Shown here: positions 8,900 through 18,045 of the stretch, piece by piece
How positions within the stretch are numbered: the first letter of the stretch is position 1
Layout: the number at the start of each line of letters is the position of its first letter
Assembly: GCA_037355855.1 (NCBI GenBank)
Contig: CM074759.1
Span: 5,084,001-5,148,000 of the forward strand
Reading direction: 5' to 3'
Length of the DNA: 64,000 nucleotides
Source: Pseudo-nitzschia pungens
Taxonomy: Eukaryota > Bacillariophyta > Bacillariophyceae > Bacillariales > Bacillariaceae
The notes under the pieces: generated by a model
What the model saw: only the letters and a program-made list of their open reading frames with translations
Told to the model about the DNA's origin: nothing
Databases searched by the model: none
Made by a program: the position numbers and the translations under genes

Positions 8900-9493
8900 A
8901 TGGCTCCTACCACACGATCCAAAGCAAATCCACCTCACTTTGATACCCTGAAGTCTATGCCCTTCAAAAGAAATGCTGATGAACTGGCAATCACTGTTGC
9001 TGGTCGACCACAGTCAATCAAGCGAACTGGCAGTCGAGGTGGAAAGACCTACAGATTTCATACCCAGAAGAAGCTGCAGAAAGAATTCGTTGCTGCCATC
9101 TCCAAAGCACAAACGCTGCATGGCTTCTCCCCAAAATCCTTTGGAAGAAGCAACATCAAAGTTACAGCTGAGTTTGTTTTTCCTCTCAAGAACGGCAATA
9201 TCCAGAACGATGTTGACAACCTGGCAAAATTCCTCTTGGATTCTTTTCAACTCAAAGACAAGAATGGAGTCTCTCTCTGTAACAACGACCGGCAAGTTGT
9301 TAGGCTTGCTGTCTCAAAAATGTATGGCATCAACTGCGGTGAAGGCCTTACAATGTTTCGCATCAAGAAAACCACTGAGGAAGCACCCAAAAACTACCGT
9401 CCGTTTTGGTTGAGCGATGACGATGACGATGACAGCAGCAGTGTCAACTCTCAGGAGGTAATTGACTTGACGTTGGACAGCACTTCTTTGTAA
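8900..9493 (+). CDS. RusA-like Holliday-junction nuclease with C-terminal SIM-like motif
   Basis: 197 aa, single exon, ATG start, TAA stop. Residues 103-114 (NDVDNLAKFLLD) match the RusA signature D-x-D-N-x2-K, and NNDRQVV (128-134) matches the downstream DD-x-Q block. Against E. coli RusA, Asp104, Asp106, Lys110 and Asp130 would be the metal/catalytic residues; the Asp106-Lys110 spacing equals Asp72-Lys76. RusA enzymes cut four-way DNA junctions as dimers. After the domain come six Asp residues, serines, then EVIDLTLDS (186-194), the form of a SUMO-interacting motif. It lies between a Copia element and a minisatellite. The family call is fairly firm; the SUMO link is inference. Confidence 0.68.
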   Translation: MAPTTRSKANPPHFDTLKSMPFKRNADELAITVAGRPQSIKRTGSRGGKTYRFHTQKKLQKEFVAAISKAQTLHGFSPKSFGRSNIKVTAEFVFPLKNGNIQNDVDNLAKFLLDSFQLKDKNGVSLCNNDRQVVRLAVSKMYGINCGEGLTMFRIKKTTEEAPKNYRPFWLSDDDDDDSSSVNSQEVIDLTLDSTSL

Positions 9494-9499
9494 ACGAAT

Positions 9500-11425
9500 T
9501 AACTACTAGGTTGTTGTTTATGTTGTTGTCACCATTGACGTCATTTGCATTGCTGCTGTCATTTGCGTTGTTGTCATTCGCGTTGGACTGTTGTCATTTG
9601 CATTTGCATTGCTGTTGTTTGTGTCACACTGTTATTTGCGTTCCTGTTCGTGTTGCCACTGCTGTTGCTGTTTGCAACGTTTGCGGCGTTCGTATTGCTG
9701 TTTGTGTTGCTGTTTTTGTTGCCGTTTGTGTTGCCGTTTGTGTCGCCGTTTGTGTGGCCATTTGTGTTGCTGATTGCGTTGTTTGCGTTTGTGTTGCTGT
9801 TTGCATTTCTGTTGTTGTCTGTGTTGCTGTCTGTGTTGCTGTTTGTGGCGTTCACTGTGTTTCTTTCCTTGTCACTTGCGTCGACGCTGTTGCTGTTGCT
9901 GTGGCGCCTTGTTTGGCATTGTCGTCGTTCAAGTTGCTGTTGCTATTGTTCGAATCGACGTTGCTGTTGTTTGATTGTTTGCAGCGTTTTGATTGTTTGT
10001 TCGATCCATTATTCCAGCGTTTTGATCAGCGTTTTGATCAGCGTTTTGATCAGCGTTTCGAACCAAATTTCCGTTGTTTGCAGCATTTTGATAGTTGTTT
10101 GCAACGTTTCGATTGTTGTTAGCGGCGTTTCGATTGCTTCTTGCACTGTTTCGATTGCTTGCAGCATTACGAAATCGATTTCTTGCAGAGTAAGGGTTAA
10201 TGACAATTCGTCTGGCATTGCTGTTGTTTGTGGTTGCTGTTGTTGTTGTTTGTATTGTTGTTGTCGTCATTCACATTGCTGTTGTTGAAGTGGGCAATGC
10301 TGCTGCGGCGTTTGCCGTGTTTGTTTCGTTGTTTGTTTCGTTGTTTGTCTTCATTGTTTGTTGCATTGTTGTCATCGTCATTGTTCGCGTTGCTGTCGTT
10401 CGAGTTGGCGTTGCTGTTTGCATTGTTTACAGCTGCGGTGTTCGACGTTGCTGCGGCGTTCGACGTTGCTGCGGCGTTCGACGTTGCTGCGGCGTTCGAC
10501 GTTGCTGTGGTGTTCGACGTTGCTGCGGCATTCGACTCTGTTTCAAAATTGATTTCGTGCGGCGTTAGGGTTGTTAATCGGACGCACAGTTCTTCTGTTG
10601 TTGTAGAACACATTTAAAATATGAGACATCAAACATTGTGTTTGCGTCATCGTTGACATTGTTTCAATAGCCGTTCCTGTCGACGTTGCTCTTGCTGTCA
10701 ACGTTGCTCTTGCCGCTGTCGCTCTCAACGTTGTTTGCGTTACTGTTCGCGTTGCCACTGCTGTTGCTGTTTGCGGCGTTCACGTTGCTGTTTGCGACCT
10801 TTGCAGCGTTGGTGTTGCTGTTGGTGTTGCCGTTTGTGTTGCCATTTGTGTTACAATTTGTGTTACAATTTGTGTTGCTGTTTGCGGTGTTTGCGTTTCT
10901 GTTGCTGTTTCCGTTGCTGTTTGTGGCGTTTGCTGTGTTTGTTTTGATCAGCGTTTTGATCAGCGTTTTGATCAGCGTCTGTAGCGTTTCGATCAGCATG
11001 TTGATTGCTGTTGTTGTTGTTGTTGTTGTTGTTCGTTTCGTTGTTTCCCATGTTCCTGTTTGCATTGTTGCTTCTTGCAATTCTGTTTCGAAATCGATTC
11101 CGTGCTGCGTAAGGGTTGTTAATCACACACACAGTTCTTCTGGCGCTGCCACTGTTGTTGTTGTTGTTGTTGTTTGCATTGTTTGCATTGTTGTCATCGT
11201 CGTCGTCGTCGTTGTTGTTGCTGCTGTTCGCATTGCGGTTGCTGCTGTCTGTATTGCCGTTGCTGTCCACGTTAGTGTTGCTCCTGTCGCTGTTGCTGTT
11301 TGCGGCGTTTGCGGCATTCTTTCTTGTGGCATTTGCGGCATTTGCTGCTGTTTGCTTTGTTGTTTTGATTAGCGTTTCAATCGGTGTTTTGACCAGCGTT
11401 GTTGTTTGCAGCGTTCCAAAGAATC
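9500..11425. repeat. trinucleotide-rich degenerate minisatellite
   Basis: About 1.9 kb built from variable GTTGCTGTTTGTG-like words (plus strand), open in many frames on both strands: Leu/Val/Cys-rich on plus, Asn/Thr-rich on minus. It contains 12-bp arrays of GCGTTTTGATCA near 10017-10056 and 10950-10980, and an 18-bp array (GTTCGACGTTGCTGCGGC) at about 10439-10535. A ~60-bp core containing TAAGGGTTGTTAATC and CACAGTTCTTCTG recurs three times, near 10165-10215, 10540-10605 and 11085-11145. The minus-strand reading of the core (INNPYAARNRF) is similar in all three but sits in three different frames. I do not call a gene here. Confidence 0.75.
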
Positions 11426-12206
11426 AAAGAATCATTCGATATTGCCAAGCAATACAGCACGAAATTGAAAATTGAACGTACTACTAGGAAGAACAAAATG
11501 AACAGCAGAAGCCAGGAGAGGTGCAATGTGGTCGATGCTACTCACTCAAATTGGACGTGGTTTGCAAAGAAGCCTTCATTTTAATTACAACAAGCCATCG
11601 ACATTTTGTGTTTTTCTTTGCGGCGTTTGCTGCGTTCACCGCTGTGTTTCTTCCGTTCGTTGCAGCAGTGTTGTTGCTGGTGTTCCTGCGGTTTGTTTCG
11701 CCACGACGGCTTCGATCCATGTTCAAAACGCCAAACATGGTGCCGTTTAAGCAGAAGAGAAGAGAGGTGCAAAGCTCTGCGTTACACTCACAAAGAATAG
11801 CTTTGGATTGGAAAGAATCGTTTATTTTAATTACAAGTATGGATCGTCGGACTTGTGTTTTTTTTTTCATATCCCTGAGTGCTGCTGTCTTAAGGTTCAT
11901 GAGGTTCGTGTCTTAGAGTTTTTTGATGTCTTAAAGTTTTTTGATCGTGGGGGAAAGGGGAACCACGTCATGTACGGATGGAATGGCAGACGATGGCAGA
12001 CGGTGTGAATGTTCTGTATTTGTGAAAACGTGATCTTTTGTTCCGGTAAAATCTTACGAATCAATCACCTTACTCGTGCTTTTGAGGCTCTCGTAAACCT
12101 TACTCGGTAAGGTTAACTTACTCATTACAGCAGCAGTAGATTACCGTACGAAGTACACGTACTTGTAAGTTATTTTCAATTTGTGTTTCGTAACTTTCCG
12201 ACAAAG
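11426..12206. other. gene-free spacer
   Basis: No supportable gene. Two imperfect copies of a segment (about 11505-11600 and 11755-11845) share GAGAGGTGCAA, ACTCAAA and TTTTAATTACAA blocks. A 17-bp direct repeat (GTCTTARAGTTTTTTGAT) lies near 11911-11945. Motifs AAGGTTAACTTAC and CTTACTCGGTAAGG precede the next gene. Confidence 0.5.
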
Positions 12207-13853
12207 ATGCCTTCTTCCGCACCGCATCCGCTTCCCGCTGCCCACCCAACAACGACAACGCCGTGGCTCGCAACAGCGATCGGTGGAACCGTAGTGGCCG
12301 CGGCATCGACCGCTGCCTGGATGGCTTGCACCCACAAACCGAAATTGGCGTCGAATTTGTTGAAGTCGTCGAAATCGAAATCGAAATCGAATTTGACAAT
12401 GAATTGGAATTGGAATTGGAATTGGAATCCGGGACGACTTTTGTCGAGCAGCACGGTGGCGTCACCGAAATCGAAATCTTCCGAGGCATCCCCAACGACA
12501 ACAGCAGCAGCAACAACAACAACAACAATACCAACAAAAACCAATCGGCGTTGCTGCTACCTCGATTACAACGGGACGACTCCCGTCTACCCCGAGGTCC
12601 TCGAATCGATGCTCCCGTATCTGACGGAACACTTTGGAAACCCCTCCTCGTCCCACTCCTACGGGACCGAGCCCCGCCGGGCCATCGACAGGGCCCGCAA
12701 ACAGATCCTCACCGAATTGCTGGGAGCCAGCGATGACGAGGATCCCTCGGCGATCTGGTTCACCGGATGCGGGACGGAAAGCGACAACCTGGCGATCCGT
12801 TTGGCCCTCGAGGCCACCAAGTCCAAAAGCAAGTCCAAAAGCAAACGCAAAAGCAAAAGCAACACGAGCCAACAACAACAAGAAGAAGAAGAAACTCCCA
12901 CCAACCACGTGGTCACGTCCAACGTCGAGCACCCCGCCATCGAGGAGTACCTGCGCTCCCTCGAAGAAAGCGGCGAGATCCGCGTGACGAGGGTCCCGGT
13001 CGACGGCGAGGGAAGGGTTGCCCCCGGAGACGTCCTGGGCGCCATTCTCCCCGAGACGGTCCTGGTGACGCTCATGCTGGCCAACAACGAGTCGGGGGCC
13101 CTGCAGCCCGTGAAAGCCGTCGCGGAGGAGTGCCGCAGGCGGGGGGTCCTGTGCCACACCGACGCGGCGCAGGCGGCCGGAAAGGTCTCGGTCCGCCTCG
13201 AGGACACGGGACACCCCGACATGGTCACGATCGTCGGCCACAAGATCGGGGCCCCCAAGGGCATCGCGGCCCTCTACGTCCGACCCGGCTGCCTCGGAAC
13301 GGCCTTTGCCGACCACCGCCGCAAGAGCGGCGTCCTCCTGGTGGGCGGGGGACAGGAATTCGGGATGCGGGGCGGAACCGAGAACACGCCCTACATTGTC
13401 GGGCTGGGCACCGCTTCCTCCCTAGCCGCCTCCCGCCTGGAAGCGACCGCGGCCCACACGGAGCGACTCCGCTCCCGGCTCCTTTCCAACCTGCAGCGGG
13501 CGCTGGGCGCCCACCGGGTCAAGCCCAACGGTCCCTCCGACGCCTCGCTCCGGCTGCCCAACACGCTGAGCGTCGGCCTCGAGGGCGTGGGTTCGGGAGC
13601 CCTCCTGGCGAGCGTGGGGGACGCGGTGGCGGCGTCCGCGGGGGCGGCCTGCCACGGCAGCGGCAACGGGGCCATCTCGGCGGTGCTGGTGGCCATGGGG
13701 GTTCCCGAGATCTACGCGAGGGGGACCCTGCGGCTGAGCCTCGGTCCGGGGACGACGGAGGAGGAGGTGGACGCCGCGGCGGAGCTGCTGGCGGCGGCGG
13801 CCGAGGCGCAGTGGGAAAAAGGCCGCTCGGCGAGCGCGGAATCGGCGCAATAA
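12207..13853 (+). CDS. selenocysteine lyase-like / cysteine desulfurase
   Basis: 548 aa, single exon. The start is the ATG at 12207; the eight open codons before it begin with GTG. This is a class V aminotransferase-fold PLP enzyme. YLDYNGTTPVYPEV and HFGNPSSSHSYG open the domain near residue 117. The PLP lysine is K346 in VGHKIGAPKG, followed by GGGQEFGMRGGTENTP. The catalytic cysteine is C482 in SAGAACHGSG. The VGHK, GGGQE-x-RxGTENTP and GAACH motifs look closer to animal selenocysteine lyase than to mitochondrial IscS/NFS1. It would remove Se or S from (seleno)cysteine. The N-terminus has a hydrophobic segment (about residues 20-40), Ser/Lys repeats and a WNWNWNWN run from GAATTG repeats; an SK-rich insertion lies near residue 210. 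Localisation is unclear. Confidence 0.85.
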   Translation: MPSSAPHPLPAAHPTTTTPWLATAIGGTVVAAASTAAWMACTHKPKLASNLLKSSKSKSKSNLTMNWNWNWNWNPGRLLSSSTVASPKSKSSEASPTTTAAATTTTTIPTKTNRRCCYLDYNGTTPVYPEVLESMLPYLTEHFGNPSSSHSYGTEPRRAIDRARKQILTELLGASDDEDPSAIWFTGCGTESDNLAIRLALEATKSKSKSKSKRKSKSNTSQQQQEEEETPTNHVVTSNVEHPAIEEYLRSLEESGEIRVTRVPVDGEGRVAPGDVLGAILPETVLVTLMLANNESGALQPVKAVAEECRRRGVLCHTDAAQAAGKVSVRLEDTGHPDMVTIVGHKIGAPKGIAALYVRPGCLGTAFADHRRKSGVLLVGGGQEFGMRGGTENTPYIVGLGTASSLAASRLEATAAHTERLRSRLLSNLQRALGAHRVKPNGPSDASLRLPNTLSVGLEGVGSGALLASVGDAVAASAGAACHGSGNGAISAVLVAMGVPEIYARGTLRLSLGPGTTEEEVDAAAELLAAAAEAQWEKGRSASAESAQ

Positions 13854-14407
13854 AAAACAAACAGTGCCGCGAATATATATGCATGCAATCCCAACTGCAA
13901 TCCCAGGTTCGGTGCGGTACGGTATAGTTCGGTACGGTATGGTACACTACGGTACAGTATAGCATAGCATAGCATAGCATAGCTAGACGACGACAACTAC
14001 GACGACGACGACGAGGACCCATCGAGATAGATGATTGGTTCGAGTTTGTGTTCTCGAAAAACAATCTGGGTGTGCGCAGGTTCGTACCGGAACTTCGATA
14101 CAACGCCAGCGCTCGCACAAAGGTATTCCTAGGCCATTCTCGCAATTGTATTGACATGCACAATTATCTTCCAATTGGTCGAAACCAAAACGTAGTAGTA
14201 GTAGTAGTAGTAGTAGTGTCGTGGCAGGCTTCCATCACCGACGGACCACTGACTCCGTTTCGTCGGATTGCTTTCGTTTGCTTTCGTTTCGTTTGGGTTG
14301 GGTTAGTTTGCTTTCGTTTTCTTTTCTTTCGTTGTGTTCCGTTTGATTTCGTTCCGTATCGCGTCGATGTTCGTGTGTCGTGTCTTTTCGCGCTCTCGAT
14401 GTCCGCT
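13854..14407. other. convergent intergenic spacer with microsatellites
   Basis: Lies between two convergent genes. It holds CGGTACGGTATAG-type repeats at 13910-13950, an (AGCAT)n run at about 13958-13983, ACGACG repeats near 13987-14015 and a (GTA)8-like run at 14192-14217. No gene seen. Confidence 0.6.
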
Positions 14408-15800
14408 CTACGGCCCCGCCAGGACCAGACCCACGATCGGCCCGAAAAAGGCCACGACTCCCACCAGATACGCCACCTGGAAACCGTCGCGGAAGAACTG
14501 CTGGACCGCCAGAACCGCGAGGTACAGGGCGGCCCCGTAATACGGAACGATGCCCAGGTACCCGCGGAGCTCGGTGGTGTGGAAGGGATCCAGCTTTTGC
14601 CGGAGAAACTCAAAGGCGTACTCGTTGTTCTCGCTCCACCGGTTGGCCTTGAGACCGGCCTTGCGGGCGTCGATCACGCCCTCCACCAGGCGCTCCTTCT
14701 CGCTCTCCGTCAGGAGACTCAACCCGGGATTGTAGATGGTGGTGTCCTCGTCGGCGACGTACCCGCGCTCGAGCTGGACGCCCTCTGGGAGCAGCAGCAG
14801 CAGCGGTAGTCGTAGCAGCAGTTGATGTCGTTGTGGTTGTAATTGTTGCCATGATCGTCGTCACGAAACGAAACGAAACGAAACCAGACCAATCCACGCA
14901 AATCCGATGAAACGAATGGTGAATCCGGATAGGCGTGAACGAATTGTCGAGACACAAAATAAAAAAAAGAGAGTGCGAGTGAGATCACGGATTTCATGAT
15001 TCTCCTGGGAACGAGTTCCGGTCGGCTTTCAACAACGTCAATAAGAGGCACTCGGCGGCCCTTGCAACTTTCCAGAACGATGCGGCGGTCAGTCGATTTC
15101 GCTTTTGGTTCTCGTTCATTCCATGTGCCCTTCCTTCCCAACGATGTCATTCCATCCATCGCTATCCATTCCACATTGCCCCCTAAACGACAGATAGACC
15201 CAAATTCGGCCGAACAGGAATGAACTGAACTGGACTGGACTGGACTGGACTAAATTTAACTGAGCTAGTAGACGGAACGCCACGCCACGCCACGCCACGC
15301 AACGCAACGAAAAATAACTCACTGTAATTGATTTGTCCGCCAACGCCCTTTCCTTCGGTAATGATCCCCGCGATGTTTTCGTACACCCTGAAGGTTTCGT
15401 CGACGTTTCCCGACGCCGCCTTGAGGTCCTGGATGGCGGTCTGGACGGTCTCGCTCGCGTAATCCGAGGGAATGTACGCATCGGCGGGCAGGGAAGCACC
15501 GGCGATCGCCACCGCGAGGCCCACGGAAGCGAGGGCGGCCCGGGTCGTGGATTGGTGCCGCTGGGTTGGCGATGGCGATAACGATTCGTCCGAGGCGCTC
15601 GCTTTCAGAAACGAGAGGGGGCTATTGGTATTGTCGCGCGAAAAACGCTGTTGCTGTTGCTCTCGAGCTCTTCCGGTGCGTGCAGATGAACGAGCGGAAA
15701 ACGCCGATGCTTGCAAGGCATCGCTGCCGCCGATGGCGATAAGAGCGATCCCGGTCGCCAAGAGAATTGCACTACCCGGAAATCGTTTGCTCGTAGCCAT
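14408..15800 (-). CDS. thylakoid-targeted protein of unknown identity, two exons
   Basis: Exon 1 is 15800-15323, intron 15322-14785 (GTGAGT...CAG, 538 bp), exon 2 14784-14408; 284 aa. The join restores a Lys codon and reads GGQINYKGVQLERGY. The N-terminus is a textbook diatom plastid presequence: signal peptide (1-33), ASAF at 31-34, a Ser/Arg-rich transit region, then TTRAALASVGLAVAIAGAS with ADA at 106-108, a lumen-transfer signal. The mature part has a helical domain (DLKAASGNVDETFRVYENIAG), a conserved-looking DTTIYNPGLSLLTESE stretch and two C-terminal hydrophobic segments (about 238-256 and 262-282). Targeting is well supported; the function is not recognised. A photosystem or thylakoid-membrane accessory role is inference. 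Confidence 0.8.
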
Positions 15801-16371
15801 GTTCGTTTGTTTCTTTGTTTCTTTTTTTGTTCCGTAAGATTCCTTACGGTTGCGGTTGAAATGCAGCAAAGGGGTGATCGATCGATGCGATGAGAAGAGC
15901 TCTGCTGAGAAAGTGGGTGGGTTGCTCCTAGTCAGGGGTCCTGAGATTGGATTGGATTGGATTGGATTGAATTGGGTTGAATTGAGTTGAATTGAATTGA
16001 ATTGAATTGAATTGAACCTTCATCAATAATCAATCATCGATACCATCGTCATTCGCATGATTATCGGTAAGGTTACCATCGATCATCATCGGTCGTCGAA
16101 CAAACTTCAATTACGGGATCGTAACGTGTTTCACCTGGAAGTCGGGAGGGAATAACATATCCTACATACCTATTAAAAGTAATACTGTAGTGGATCCAGA
16201 CTAAGAATCAAAATACGTGACACGTAGGTACGTACGTAAGGTATTATGATAATCCAGACTTAACTAAAAAATGGGACAATCAATTGGCACTTTTAAAGGG
16301 TGAGTGGAGTTGTGGTCGAAGACAATTTCTTTTTACTAGTAAGGTTTACCGTAAGGTTACGGTTAGGTTAG
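15801..16371. other. gene-free spacer upstream of thylakoid-protein gene
   Basis: Contains the minus-strand gene's upstream region, a pentanucleotide array (15945-16016) and recurrent TAAGGTTA/CGTACGTAAGG words. No gene seen. Confidence 0.55.
15945..16016 (+). repeat. pentanucleotide array (GATTG)n / (GAATT)n
   Basis: About 14 units, grading from GATTG to GAATTG to GAATT. It is one of many 5-bp-period microsatellites in the spacers and introns of this window. Confidence 0.85.
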
Positions 16372-17078
16372 TACTTCCTCCGTTCCGAAATAACTGTGCG
16401 ATGACCCAAGTGTTCGCGTTCCGAAATAAGTGTTGCTTTGTGTAGAAAATATGTAGAAGGTGTACCACGAACATCGAAATTATTTTTCTTTAACAATCGC
16501 GTTTCCAGTACTCAAACGTACAGGATTTTCATGCGCGACGACCGGTGGACCATTTTCAGTGCTACCAGTAGTATCACTAGCATTATTAGTAGCAGGAACA
16601 AAACGAATCAGATTGCGTGCAAAAAACACACTAAAACACATTAAAACACACACGAACGAAAATAACTAGTGTTATCGCGCAAAATACGAGGATTAATTAA
16701 TTTTAATTTTAATTAATCGACACGAAAAATAGGCTATCTTTGGACGATAAACCGAAGACAAGAACTCTCTTCTTGTTTCTATGACCTATACCTGGACAAA
16801 AATTCAGTGTCTTAGCTTTCGAAAGAACCTTCCCTGAGGTTCAAATGCCAGGTGGAACCCTTTCAACCGGTAAAATCACATTTGAAGGGCAAAACGGGCC
16901 CTTTTCAAGTCCTAATGAAAGGTAGACCAATAGCGCGAGCCTATCAGTGTCTAAACAGGCATAAGGACTTAGTTGAGGAGTGTTTAACCCAAAAAGAACG
17001 ATTTGAATCGGTTGAAAATTGATCGATAGACAAGCTTGTATGTGCGAAGCGCACACTTATTTCGGAACGGAGGAAGTA
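16372..17078. mobile_element. Stowaway/mariner-like MITE
   Basis: 707 bp bounded by inverted repeats that match perfectly for 22 bp (16372-16393 against 17057-17078) and for about 29 of 30 bp when extended. Both ends begin with TA, the Tc1/mariner target duplication, followed by CTTCCTCCGTTCCG, close to the CTCCCTCCGT core of plant Stowaway MITEs. An extra copy of CGTTCCGAAATAAGTGT lies inside the left end (about 16417-16433). No transposase is recognisable inside, so this is a non-autonomous element. Confidence 0.82.
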
Positions 17079-17360
17079 CGAAGTACAGGATCGATGACGT
17101 GCATAGTATGCTATCTTGCATTGTACTACTACCACCTGTCCGCAGAGCAAATCAAAACGCTAGAGGAAGCACGAGCGCTGTGGCCTTGTGAGGAGTAGCG
17201 CGAGCGCTTGTAGTTAATGTTGTTAGTGGTTTAAAGTTTAAAGAGGTTTATTTGTTACAGAGCAACTTGCCTTTATTATTGTTGCAAATAGAAGACCGGA
17301 GCCAAAAAAAAGTGAGCTCGGAGATTTCGAACCTCTATCGATCGAAATTACTAGAGAATT

Positions 17361-17431
17361 CCTATCAGCTGTCCCCAGGTTTCCGTAGAAATTAGTAGTT
17401 GGGGATGTAGAACCGGGGGACAGCTGATAGG
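17361..17431. repeat. ~70-bp foldback repeat, copy 1
   Basis: Inverted arms CCTATCAGCTGTCCCC (17361-17376) and GGGGACAGCTGATAGG (17416-17431) flank a 39-bp loop containing GTAGAAATTAGTAGT and GTAGAACC. A second copy with the same arms and loop lies at 33084-33148. It could be a tiny MITE or a structured non-coding element. Confidence 0.7.
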
Positions 17432-18045
17432 AAGACAGACGCAGAGACAGGTCGCGTTGTAAGCGCTAAAATTGTCTGCTGACGGTATGTAGAAAATGTA
17501 CTGTGTTCTACGGTGTCTCGATGACGTTAGCGGCTAAACTCTTACTCACAACTCCACTGATAGCGGCCGATTTCGGGTGTTATCGGTCGGAAAAACTTTA
17601 CTCGTAATTAAGGATTAAGATTACTGTACTCGAACTTGTACCGGTACTTTTACGGGCGGAGTTACAAGCATCTCATCTGTTCGGACATGGGTCGAAACCA
17701 CAAACCACACTTTTGAAAAGTGCGAATATACACTTTTTTAACTTTGCTACTAATACTACTTACACTTCTACACACGGAAACTACCAACAACAACCCCAAC
17801 AACCCAACAATCCCAACCCAAACAACAACAGCCCCAACCCCAACAGTGTTAAGAGTGGTGCGGTCGAGGTGCAAGTGTTTCGGTGATTCGATTGCTGGAG
17901 AAGAAGAAGAACCAGGGGTCATAGGAACAAACGAAACGAGCCAGCGGCGTCTTTGGTTCTTCTAGGTCTGTTTCGAGTCTCGAGTCTTGAGTCGCCGGGG
18001 CGTCTTGGGGTTACTCCTCGGGAAGATCTTTGGAGGTTCCTCACC
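17432..18045. other. spacer upstream of sulfotransferase-like gene
   Basis: No gene called. A short open frame (17720-17965, GTG start) begins with a hydrophobic run and then Asn/Pro/Thr repeats but has no domain. AC-rich repeats (AACAACCCCAACAACCC) lie at 17785-17850. Confidence 0.5.

Noticed and set aside
9511..11372. Several 100-250-aa frames in the trinucleotide-rich region
   Set aside because: Open frames arise on both strands from low-complexity GTT/GCT/TTG words; homologous cores fall in different frames, so no gene is supported.
12462..13927. Long open frames (284 aa minus; 386 aa plus) overlapping the selenocysteine lyase-like gene
   Set aside because: Arg/Gly/Pro-rich shadows of a GC-rich exon with no recognisable motif.
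16438..17056. Transposase inside the Stowaway-like element
   Set aside because: Only frames of about 70 aa; no DDE/DDD motif or helix-turn-helix visible.
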